A stretch of 44,076 nt of DNA from an uncultured Muribaculaceae bacterium (GTDB lineage: Bacteria; Bacteroidota; Bacteroidia; Bacteroidales; Muribaculaceae): positions 1 to 44,076 of the forward strand of contig CAMWYR010000017.1 of NCBI GenBank assembly GCA_947178505.1, read 5' to 3'. The stretch's first letter is position 1; each line of letters begins with the position of its first letter. The notes under the pieces are model-generated. The model searched no databases. It was not told the origin of the DNA and saw only the letters and a program-made list of their open reading frames with translations. Below, in pieces: positions 16,251 to 23,199 of the stretch. The translations under genes and the position numbers were made by a program.

Positions 16251-17738
16251 ATGCAGACTTCACAATTTCCCGGCTCTCCGACCACAGTATCCAACACGGC
16301 AGAAGCAAACGGCGGCATCGCGGCCGGCTCATTCATCGAGAGCGACATCGACGACCAGCTCTTCCGCTTCAACAGCGACGACACTCCGCTGATGAACCTG
16401 ATGCTGCGCGCCAAGCGCGTGAAAGTGAGCAGTCCGGAGATCGAGCACTTCATGGTAGACGAGGCGCGCAGCATCGTCACGCTTGAAGCCGATCTTCCCT
16501 CTCCCACCCAGCTGCAGTCGCGCCTTCCGCTGCGTCCGGAAGACACGGCGATTCCCCGTCCCTATTCGACCCTTCTGGTAAAGGGTGTAGACGGTTATGA
16601 TGATACCGGGCGGCAGCGCACCCCCGGCAAGGAGCTGATGCTCTTCGTGGTCAGCATCGATGATGCTACCAACCATCCCGTGGTGCGCGCCGTGAACGGC
16701 CCGAAGAACAGTCCGTCGGATGAATACTCCGTGCTCCCGCAGATTAAAGCCGGCACTCAGCTCGTGGTGCTCGCCAACTCCCTCTATGAGACGCAGAAAG
16801 AGGTTGACCCCGACCTCATCGTGCCCCAGCCCACGAAGATCTACCTCCAGAAGCGGGGAATGAATCAGGTTGTGTCCGACTACTTTGATTCCCAGCGCAA
16901 GCGCATCCCCTTCTCGAAGGCGATCATCGCCGAGCAGGCGATCTCCAACTTCAAGGTGCGCGGCAACCGCACTCTCTGGGCCGGGCGCGCAGGCAAGTTC
17001 AAGGTGAGCGTGCCGAAGATGGGGATGCAGTATGTCTACTGCACCGAGGGCCTCCGCTGGCAGTTCCGCCGCGAACTGCAGCACGAAGGGAAGTGGAGCG
17101 TCGAACGCCTCATCGCGCTCGCCAAGATGTTCTTCACGGGCGAGGACGTGCCGAAGACAGCGCTTCTGCTTGCCGGCAAGAACCTGCTGGAGCAGCTGCA
17201 GTGCATCGATTTCTCCAGCCATCCCGAGATTCAGGTCACGTCGAAGACCAATTCAATAGGCTGGGTGGTGACCAATATCCACACCGTGTTCGGCGATATA
17301 GAGATTAAGCGCGAGCCGACGCTCGACCGTCTGGGCTGGAGCAACAGCGGGGCACTCATCGGCGAGAACCGTCTCGTGCACTATGTCTACAGTGCGGAAC
17401 ATTCCTTCTCCGACCGCGTGGAGGGCGAAGAGGCTACCCGCAACGGCATCCTTATCTGGGATGCTCTTGCGCTCAAGGGCTCATGCCATATCTGGATCGA
17501 CGGTGAAGGGGCAAGAGAAAACCGCCCTGACGGCGCTTTCAAGATGTGGGAATCGGATAAGGTGCCTGTAGACGTGAAGGTAGGCGATGTCTATTATCTC
17601 GTAGACGACTGTCCGGAGATGAATGCCGCCGCGCGTAAGGGCCAGATCTGGATCTACACTGAGGAAAGGGATGCTAATCAACAGAAGAAGTATGTCTGGA
17701 AAGAATACACGGGCATTCTCTCCTCAGAGTCGCTCTGA
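16251..17738 (+). CDS. Probable phage major capsid protein, HK97-fold, SU10-like
   Basis: Intact 495-residue protein. The N-terminus has AAGSFIESDIDDQLFRFNSDDTPLMNLMLRAK (about 24-55) followed by KVSSPEIEHFMVDE, the layout of SU10-type capsid subunits where a disordered arm leads to a D-x-TP-x-x-x-L segment and a strand. The centre has RTLWAGRAGKF and YCTEGLRWQF. The C-terminus has FGDIEIKREPTLDRLGW, LIGENRLVHYV and GILIWDALALKGSCH, matching the closing strands of that fold. Connector-like, holin-like and amidase genes follow, supporting a virion role. Encapsulin-like or unknown use is possible. Base composition is like the neighbouring chromosomal genes. A structure search would test the fold. 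Confidence 0.6.
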   Translation: MQTSQFPGSPTTVSNTAEANGGIAAGSFIESDIDDQLFRFNSDDTPLMNLMLRAKRVKVSSPEIEHFMVDEARSIVTLEADLPSPTQLQSRLPLRPEDTAIPRPYSTLLVKGVDGYDDTGRQRTPGKELMLFVVSIDDATNHPVVRAVNGPKNSPSDEYSVLPQIKAGTQLVVLANSLYETQKEVDPDLIVPQPTKIYLQKRGMNQVVSDYFDSQRKRIPFSKAIIAEQAISNFKVRGNRTLWAGRAGKFKVSVPKMGMQYVYCTEGLRWQFRRELQHEGKWSVERLIALAKMFFTGEDVPKTALLLAGKNLLEQLQCIDFSSHPEIQVTSKTNSIGWVVTNIHTVFGDIEIKREPTLDRLGWSNSGALIGENRLVHYVYSAEHSFSDRVEGEEATRNGILIWDALALKGSCHIWIDGEGARENRPDGAFKMWESDKVPVDVKVGDVYYLVDDCPEMNAAARKGQIWIYTEERDANQQKKYVWKEYTGILSSESL

Positions 17739-17765
17739 TGAATCACCTTATCAACACCATCAACT

Positions 17766-18014
17766 ATGAACACAAGACGAGAGACCCTCTTCGGAGGAAG
17801 CCAACGTATGCCGGCACGCTACGGCATCTACGGGCTGTCGGAATGGGAGGCGCTGATTCCGGCCGGAAGAGCGAAAATGCGTGTGCATTTCGCCGGGGGT
17901 GAGACCACGGGATTCGGCCGCAAGCCGGCTATCTTCACCACTTCCAGCCGGGCTGTGGCCCGACTGATTGAAGAAAGTGAGCACTTCAAATCCGGGCGCA
18001 TCGTGCGCCTATAG
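17766..18014 (+). CDS. Small protein of the phage-like cassette, unknown role
   Basis: 82 residues, soluble. The central pattern HFAGGETTGFGRKPAIFTTSS followed by ARLIEESEHFKSGRI resembles short proteins found next to capsid genes in Bacteroidetes phages as I remember them, but no function is known to me. It sits 27 nt after the capsid-like gene and is followed by a strong hairpin, placing it between capsid and connector. Possible roles are head decoration or capsid stabilisation, on position only. The start at 17766 (MNTRRETLFGG) matches the usual spacing. Confidence 0.5.
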   Translation: MNTRRETLFGGSQRMPARYGIYGLSEWEALIPAGRAKMRVHFAGGETTGFGRKPAIFTTSSRAVARLIEESEHFKSGRIVRL

Positions 18015-18024
18015 TAACCGGGAT

Positions 18025-18062
18025 GGTTGCCCGGCTCCGGGGCCGGGCAACCCTCTCTTTTT
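18025..18062 (+). terminator. Strong hairpin with T-rich tail inside the cassette
   Basis: GGTTGCCCGGC (18025-18035) pairs perfectly over 11 bp with GCCGGGCAACC (18042-18052), followed by CTCTCTTTTTATT. It looks like an intrinsic terminator or attenuator between the small protein and the connector gene, and would reduce read-through from capsid into connector and lysis genes. Confidence 0.75.
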
Positions 18063-18078
18063 ATTAAGACACACAACT

Positions 18079-18840
18079 ATGATTTTAACGATATCAGAAA
18101 TCACCGACCGGGTGTATGCGCTACTTGATGAGAACCGCGAGCTGCTCGAGGACCGGGTGGAATATGCCGACCCGGGCACTCAGTTGGGCCCGCTTATAAA
18201 GGCACTCCTCCCGGAGGCTGCCCGCAAGACTCTGCTGGAGGTGCCGCTCTCGCAGATCGACGAATGCGCCGTGATGGACCCTTTAGGAGTGAAAACGGAC
18301 GGCGTACAGCCCCTGAATACCACTGATGACAGGGCACGAGCCGGAGCTCTGACGGGAGGGAATCTCTCCGGAGGAAATTTCGGCGACCTCGGGACGTCCG
18401 GTATCGTCGGCTCCGAAGAGTTGCCGGCTGTAAAGTGGCTCGGGGGCAACCGCGGCTATCTTTCGCTTCCGGATAATTTCCTGCGTCTCGTATGGTTCAG
18501 GATGTCCGACTGGGAAGAAGGAGTCTCAGTGGCGATGGAATATAATTCCGCTACTATGGCTCTGCGCAACCGACTCAGGAACGGAACAACGGGAAATTCG
18601 CGCATAGCAGCCGACTATCATTACCGGCGCCCGGCCGTGGCCATACGCACACGCGGACGCAAGAAGGAACTGCTGATTTTCGGAATCTCGGAGGAAGCGA
18701 GACTAATGGAACTCGACTATGTGGCACTTCCGACTATCGAGAAAGAGACCATCAATATTCCGGCAGGCGTCGTGCATGATGTGTGCTGCCGTCTGGCCGA
18801 TATGGTAAAGGCAATTATCGGACCGCGCAACTGGTCTTAG
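18079..18840 (+). CDS. Probable phage neck / head-tail connector protein
   Basis: 253 residues. The segment YLSLPDNFLRLVWFRMSDWEEGVSVAMEYNSA (about 131-162) is the key feature: an LP-D-F-x-RL-V start, a MSDWE-x-x-V strand and a following variable loop, as in neck or ring proteins of crAss-like and other Bacteroidetes tailed phages as I recall them. The C-terminus has RRPAVAIRTRGRKKELLIFG and ELDYVALPTIEKE, a beta strand pair, and a closing helix (GVVHDVCCRLADMVKAI). The N-terminal helix region covers about 1-60, then a Gly-rich loop at about 90-120. The ATG at 18079 is chosen over upstream starts at 17968 because those run through the preceding gene and the hairpin. Confidence 0.5.
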   Translation: MILTISEITDRVYALLDENRELLEDRVEYADPGTQLGPLIKALLPEAARKTLLEVPLSQIDECAVMDPLGVKTDGVQPLNTTDDRARAGALTGGNLSGGNFGDLGTSGIVGSEELPAVKWLGGNRGYLSLPDNFLRLVWFRMSDWEEGVSVAMEYNSATMALRNRLRNGTTGNSRIAADYHYRRPAVAIRTRGRKKELLIFGISEEARLMELDYVALPTIEKETINIPAGVVHDVCCRLADMVKAIIGPRNWS

Positions 18841-18875
18841 TCATTTCACACACCCTCAACCAAAACTTACACACC

Positions 18876-19106
18876 ATGCAGAACAATCAGACAGAACCGC
18901 AGATTCAGGCCGACAGATCGCACCGTCGCTTTGCCATCCGCGTAGCGGCGGCCGTGATCACCATCGGCTGCCTGCTCCTTATGGCGGCACTGATTCTGCC
19001 TCCGCCGGGACGCATCGACAACTCCGTGCTCGTGGCCTTCGGGGAGATATGCACGTTTTCCGGCACGGTGCTGGGCATCGGCTCGCATTCGAAGGCCAAG
19101 CCCTGA
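18876..19106 (+). CDS. Holin-like two-span membrane protein
   Basis: 76 residues with two hydrophobic segments, about 23-42 (VAAAVITIGCLLLMAALIL) and 49-68 (SVLVAFGEICTFSGTVLGIG), and a charged C-terminal tail (HSKAKP). The second segment resembles putative holins of Bacteroidetes prophages. It sits 35 nt after the connector gene and directly before an amidase, the usual holin-endolysin order, so it probably forms the membrane lesion that lets the amidase reach the cell wall. The ATG at 18876 is used; upstream in-frame starts lie in the connector gene. Confidence 0.6.
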   Translation: MQNNQTEPQIQADRSHRRFAIRVAAAVITIGCLLLMAALILPPPGRIDNSVLVAFGEICTFSGTVLGIGSHSKAKP

Positions 19107-19177
19107 GCCGTCGGGAAAATCGTACCCCACAGGAGCTAATCATTATTACTTACATATAATCAATTCACTATTACGCA

Positions 19178-19579
19178 ATGAGAAATATTGATAAAATCAT
19201 AATCCACTGCACCGCAACGCCCGAGGGGCGAGCGGTAACGGTCGACCAGGTGACGCAATGGCATAAGGCCCGCGGTTTCCGTACGATCGGCTACCACTAC
19301 CTTATCGGACTCGACGGCACGATAAGCAACGGACGCCCAGTAGAGGAAGTAGGGGCACACTGTCTTGGCCAGAACGCCCACTCTATCGGCATATGTTATG
19401 TCGGCGGCATCGACAGCTCAACCCTACAGCCCAAAGACACGCGCACCGCGCTACAGAAGAGGAGCCTGCGGCTGCTCATAAGCCAGCTGCAGAAGAAATA
19501 TCCGCACGCGACGCTTCACGGCCACCGTGAATTCGCGGCCAAAGCCTGCCCCTGCTTCGACGTCCGCACCGCCTTATAA
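19178..19579 (+). CDS. N-acetylmuramoyl-L-alanine amidase, T7-lysozyme type
   Basis: Amidase_2/PGRP-fold enzyme of 133 residues that cleaves the bond between MurNAc and the peptide stem. The spacing of key residues equals that of T7 lysozyme: zinc ligands H10, H116 and C124, and catalytic Y39 and K122 (T7: H17, H122, C130, Y46, K128). There is no signal peptide, so it would need a holin to reach the wall, which fits the preceding gene. Together the pair looks like an intact lysis module at the end of the phage-like cassette. Similar single-domain amidases also occur in integrative elements. Confidence 0.9.
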   Translation: MRNIDKIIIHCTATPEGRAVTVDQVTQWHKARGFRTIGYHYLIGLDGTISNGRPVEEVGAHCLGQNAHSIGICYVGGIDSSTLQPKDTRTALQKRSLRLLISQLQKKYPHATLHGHREFAAKACPCFDVRTAL

Positions 19580-19587
19580 CCCACGTA

Positions 19588-19628
19588 AAAAATACTGCGG
19601 CCGCACCATCCTTCCGGTGCGGCCGCAG
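19588..19628 (-). terminator. Terminator between the amidase and CoA-transferase genes
   Basis: CTGCGGCCGCACC (19595-19607) pairs perfectly over 13 bp with GGTGCGGCCGCAG (19616-19628). The A-run at 19588-19592 gives a T-run on the minus strand, so it ends the CoA-transferase transcript; it may also stop transcripts from the phage-like cassette. Confidence 0.85.
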
Positions 19629-19658
19629 CCTATAATTTATCTGTTATATCAGGGAGTA

Positions 19659-21161
19659 TCAGACGCCATATTTAGCGTAGTCGGCGTTGCGCATGTCGCC
19701 TGTCGCGAGGAATGCCTCGTGCATGGCGAAAGCTGCCGGGAGATAGTGGGGAGTGTGACCGCCATTCTTCTGGGCAAGTTTCAGATAATCCCACATCAGC
19801 TCCTTATACAACGGATGCACGCAGTTCTCGATGATGGTTTCGGCGCGCTGCATGGGATCCTTGCCGCGGAGATCGGCCACGCCCTGCTCTGTGGCAAGAA
19901 TCTTGACAGAGTGCTCGCTGTGATCGACGTGCGACACCATCGGCACGAACGTGGAGATCTTTCCACCCTTCTGAATCGAGGGGCAGGAGAAAATCGAGAG
20001 GTAGGCGTTGCGGCTGAAGTCGGCCGAGCCGCCGATACCGTTCATCATCTTCGTGCCGAGCACGTGGGTAGAGTTGACATTACCGAAGAGATCGGCCTCA
20101 AGGGCAGTGTTCATTGCAATCAGGCCGAGACGACGCACTACTTCCGGGTGGTTGGAAATCTCACCGGGGCGCATAAGCACCTTATCACGGAAGAAATCAA
20201 GATTTTCCATGAAGTGGATCATTGCATCGTCGCTGAATGTGAGGGCGCAGGTAGACGCAAACTTACACTTGCCCTCCTCCATAAGCTTCATCACGGCATC
20301 CTGAATCACCTCAGTGTACATTTCAAACTGCGGGATATCGGGATTCTCACCCAGGCCATAGAGCACGGCATTCGCCACATTTCCTACGCCCGACTGAATG
20401 GGGAGGAATTCCTTGGGAATGCGGCCGGCCTTGAGCTCGGAAGCGAGGAAGTTGCAGATATTCTCACCGATACGGGTCGTGAGCTCATCGGGGGCCGTGA
20501 AAGGCGCGATGCTCTCCGAAGCATTCGAAGGCACTACGCCTACGATCTTCTTAGGATCGATCTTGAGCACGGGCGAACCGATTCGGTCGCTGGGCTTATA
20601 AATAGGAATCTCACGACGGTGAGGAGGATCAGCGGGGATGTAGATATCGTGAAGACCACGGAAGGAGTTGTGATAATAGGAGCTGTACTCGATAATCACC
20701 TTCTTGGCCATCTGGGCCACTGTCGGGGCCATACCGAGACCGGCGCCCAGCACGATCTCTCCGTTGGGGCTCATCTCCGTCGCCTCGATTATGGCCACGT
20801 CGATATCGCCGTAGAAGCCATAACGGAGATCCTGCGAAAGATGAGAGAGGTGAAGGTCGGCATAGTGCATGTCGCCGTTGTTCACAAGTTTGCGGCTGTC
20901 CTTGTGGCTCTGGTAGGGCACACGGATGTTGACAGCATCAGCACGGGAAAGCTCTCCATCCACATGGTCGTTGGTGGATGCGCCTGTAAACAGATTGATT
21001 TTGAAAGGTTCGCCTTTTTCATGGAGTGCCTTGGCTTTCTCGGCCAAAGCAACCGTTACGACTTTTGGCGTTCCGGAGGCTGTGAAGCCGGATAAACCGA
21101 CATTGTCGCCATTTTTTATTATACCGGCGGCCTCTTCTGCAGAAATAAATGGAATGCTCAT
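19659..21161 (-). CDS. Succinate/acetyl-CoA-type CoA-transferase
   Basis: Acetyl-CoA hydrolase/transferase family enzyme of 500 residues, cytoplasmic. Motifs: NVGLSGFTASGTPKVV (20-35), GAGLGMAP (139-146), GVGNVANAVL (258-267, the oxyanion and CoA-binding loop), and FEMYTEVIQDAV with E284, which corresponds to the catalytic glutamate that forms the glutamyl-CoA thioester. In Bacteroidales such enzymes transfer CoA between succinate and propionyl- or acetyl-CoA in fermentation. The exact acyl specificity cannot be read from sequence. It is transcribed divergently from miaB across about 50 nt, with overlapping promoters, and ends at a strong terminator. Confidence 0.9.
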   Translation of the reverse strand: MSIPFISAEEAAGIIKNGDNVGLSGFTASGTPKVVTVALAEKAKALHEKGEPFKINLFTGASTNDHVDGELSRADAVNIRVPYQSHKDSRKLVNNGDMHYADLHLSHLSQDLRYGFYGDIDVAIIEATEMSPNGEIVLGAGLGMAPTVAQMAKKVIIEYSSYYHNSFRGLHDIYIPADPPHRREIPIYKPSDRIGSPVLKIDPKKIVGVVPSNASESIAPFTAPDELTTRIGENICNFLASELKAGRIPKEFLPIQSGVGNVANAVLYGLGENPDIPQFEMYTEVIQDAVMKLMEEGKCKFASTCALTFSDDAMIHFMENLDFFRDKVLMRPGEISNHPEVVRRLGLIAMNTALEADLFGNVNSTHVLGTKMMNGIGGSADFSRNAYLSIFSCPSIQKGGKISTFVPMVSHVDHSEHSVKILATEQGVADLRGKDPMQRAETIIENCVHPLYKELMWDYLKLAQKNGGHTPHYLPAAFAMHEAFLATGDMRNADYAKYGV

Positions 21162-21192
21162 TTGTAACGTATAGATTTAATTGGTAATTTTG
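21161..21192 (+). promoter_or_regulatory. Promoter of miaB overlapping the CoA-transferase start
   Basis: TTTG at 21161-21164, a 20-nt spacer and TAATTTTG at 21185-21192, an exact consensus. The -33 element overlaps the first codon of the divergent CoA-transferase gene. Confidence 0.65.
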
Positions 21193-21194
21193 CA

Positions 21195-21202
21195 CAAATT
21201 TA
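21195..21202 (-). promoter_or_regulatory. -7 element of the CoA-transferase promoter
   Basis: On the minus strand this reads TAAATTTG, 2 bp from the -7 element of the opposing miaB promoter. The upstream TTTG is at a shorter spacing (14 nt) than usual, so the match is weaker. The predicted start is near 21188, leaving about 27 nt of leader. Confidence 0.45.
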
Positions 21203-21210
21203 ATAATAAT

Positions 21211-22605
21211 ATGCAACAAACTCTAAAAATGACCCCATTTTTTTTAGGTGACGACGAAAAAAATGGCACACAAGCCAAGAAAGTGCGCATCGAGACATAC
21301 GGATGCCAGATGAATGTGGCGGATTCGGAGGTTGTGGCAGCCCAGATGGCCCTTGCCGGTTATGAGCCGACAGAGAACGATGAGGAGGCGGCCGCAGTGC
21401 TTCTGAACACCTGCTCGATCCGCGATAATGCCGAGCAGAAGATCTACTCGCGCATCTCCTACTGGAACTCAATGCGCCGCAAGACAGGGCGCAATATAAT
21501 AATCGGCGTGATCGGCTGCATGGCCGAGCGCCTGAAGAATGAACTGATCGAGAAATACGGAGTCGACCTCGTGGCCGGGCCGGATGCCTATCTTGACATT
21601 CCCAATCTGATCGCAGCGGCAGAGACCGGCGCGCCGGCGATCAACATCGATCTGTCAACCACGGAGACCTACCGTGACGTGGTGCCCCGGCGTCTCGGCG
21701 GGGCGGGAGCTGTCGGAGGCTTCATCTCGATTATGCGCGGCTGCAATAATTTCTGCTCCTACTGCATCGTGCCCTACACGCGCGGCCGCGAACGCTCGCG
21801 CGCCCCGGAGAGCATCCTGCGCGAACTTGCCGACCTGCGCGCTCGCGGATTCAAGGAAGCGACCCTGTTAGGACAGAATGTTAACAGCTATTCCTATACC
21901 GACGAGACCTCTGGCGACAACACCGATTTCCCGGCGCTGCTCGAACTCGTGGCCAAGGCTGCTCCCGACATGCGCATCCGCTTCACCACCTCTCACCCCA
22001 AGGATATGAGCGACCGCACGCTTGAAGTGATCGCTGCGAATCCGAATCTCGCCCGCCATATTCACCTCCCCGTGCAGAGCGGAAGCAATTCAGTGCTCAA
22101 GAATATGAACCGCAAGTATACGCGTGAATGGTATCTTGACCGTGTGGCTGCGATCCGCCGCATCATTCCCGATGCGGGGCTTTCGACCGATATGTTCACC
22201 GGCTTCTATAATGAATCGGAGGAGGATTTCCGGCAGACGCTCGAACTGATGCGTGAGGCCGGGTTTGATTCTGCGTTCATGTTCAAATATTCGGAACGTC
22301 CCGGCACGCTCGCCTCGCGCGAGATGAAGGATAATGTGCCGGAGGATGTGAAGATCGATCGGCTCAACCGCATGATCGCTCTGCAGAATGAACTCTCGCT
22401 CGAAAGCAACCGCCGCGATATAGGAAAGGAATTCGAGGTGCTCGTGGAAGGCCGCTCAAAGCGTGACCCTAATGAATACTTCGGACGCACGTCGCAGAAC
22501 AAGGTTGCGGTTTTCCCGCGCGTCAATTCGCGGCCGGGCGATTTCGTGCGCGTGCGCATCACGGATGCCTCGTCAGCCACACTCCGCGCTGAGATCATAG
22601 ATTAG
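21211..22605 (+). CDS. miaB: tRNA-2-methylthio-N6-dimethylallyladenosine synthase
   Basis: Radical-SAM methylthiotransferase of 464 residues that adds a methylthio group to i6A37 of tRNAs reading U-starting codons. The UPF0004 domain carries three cluster cysteines (ETYGCQMN C32, NTCSIRD C68, GCMAERL C103). The radical-SAM motif CNNFCSYC supplies C178, C182 and C185, followed by IVPYTRGRERSR. A TRAM domain is at the C-terminus. The start at 21211 fits the promoter start near 21199; a later ATG at 21229 is equally possible, and the TTG at 21181 would precede the transcript. Confidence 0.95.
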   Translation: MQQTLKMTPFFLGDDEKNGTQAKKVRIETYGCQMNVADSEVVAAQMALAGYEPTENDEEAAAVLLNTCSIRDNAEQKIYSRISYWNSMRRKTGRNIIIGVIGCMAERLKNELIEKYGVDLVAGPDAYLDIPNLIAAAETGAPAINIDLSTTETYRDVVPRRLGGAGAVGGFISIMRGCNNFCSYCIVPYTRGRERSRAPESILRELADLRARGFKEATLLGQNVNSYSYTDETSGDNTDFPALLELVAKAAPDMRIRFTTSHPKDMSDRTLEVIAANPNLARHIHLPVQSGSNSVLKNMNRKYTREWYLDRVAAIRRIIPDAGLSTDMFTGFYNESEEDFRQTLELMREAGFDSAFMFKYSERPGTLASREMKDNVPEDVKIDRLNRMIALQNELSLESNRRDIGKEFEVLVEGRSKRDPNEYFGRTSQNKVAVFPRVNSRPGDFVRVRITDASSATLRAEIID

Positions 22606-22626
22606 GCCCCATCTTCGGCGGCCGAT

Positions 22627-23199
22627 TTATTCGGGCAGCGGCATAAGCCAGTCGTTACCGGGAAACACCTGCCTGCGCTCCTCCGCCGGCGTATTTTCAG
22701 ACGGCACGGTCGGTCCGGCTGTAGCCTTCATATCGATTTCCTGAAGTTCGCTTGCCGGCTGGGGTTCATAACGCTCTTTGAGACGCACGATAGCGTCGCG
22801 CAACGTTGCGATGCGTCGCTCATAATTGGCCTTCATCTGCTCAGCCGCACTGAGCATCTTTTCAAAATTCTGCAACTGGCTCTCCGTATCCTTACGGAGG
22901 GTCAGTTCGGTATTTGCCGTCCGGAGCTGCGCGCGCAGAGCCGCGCTCTCCTCTTCGGCGGCGGTCTTCTCATCATTGAGACGCACGACCTCCTCGCGGA
23001 GCACGGTCACACGGTTGTCGGCCTGCTCACGCAGACGTCGGTCCTGCGCGGCCGTCGCTTCGGCTGCCTGCAGCAGGCCCGTCAGCTCTTCGACCCGCTG
23101 CCGCAGCGCTTCAATATCCTCGAGATTATTCTCCATATCTTCCATCAACCGCGCCGTTGCACACGGATGCCACCATATATTCCACGCCGAGTAACTCAT
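22627..23199 (-). CDS. Coiled-coil protein of unknown function
   Basis: 190 residues, mostly one long coiled coil from about residue 22 to 143 (LEDIEALRQRVEELTGLLQ, later NFEKMLSAAEQMKANYERRIATLRDAIVRLKERY), then a polar Pro-rich tail. No signal peptide or membrane segment. The ATG at 23199 overlaps the stop of the upstream PPDK-N gene (ATGA), suggesting coupling, but its first 18 residues look unlike the rest, so starts at 23145 or 23136 are realistic. It is the last gene of the long minus-strand array and may be a partner of the upstream protein; that is position only. Confidence 0.65.
   Translation of the reverse strand: MSYSAWNIWWHPCATARLMEDMENNLEDIEALRQRVEELTGLLQAAEATAAQDRRLREQADNRVTVLREEVVRLNDEKTAAEEESAALRAQLRTANTELTLRKDTESQLQNFEKMLSAAEQMKANYERRIATLRDAIVRLKERYEPQPASELQEIDMKATAGPTVPSENTPAEERRQVFPGNDWLMPLPE

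Noticed and set aside
15516..19658. Complete active prophage or integrative element
   Set aside because: No integrase, excisionase, repressor, terminase, tail genes, tRNA target or flanking direct repeats were seen in the window.
19527..21095. 522-codon open frame on the plus strand across the CoA-transferase gene
   Set aside because: Antisense shadow of a well-conserved enzyme; GC-rich coding DNA often leaves the opposite strand open.
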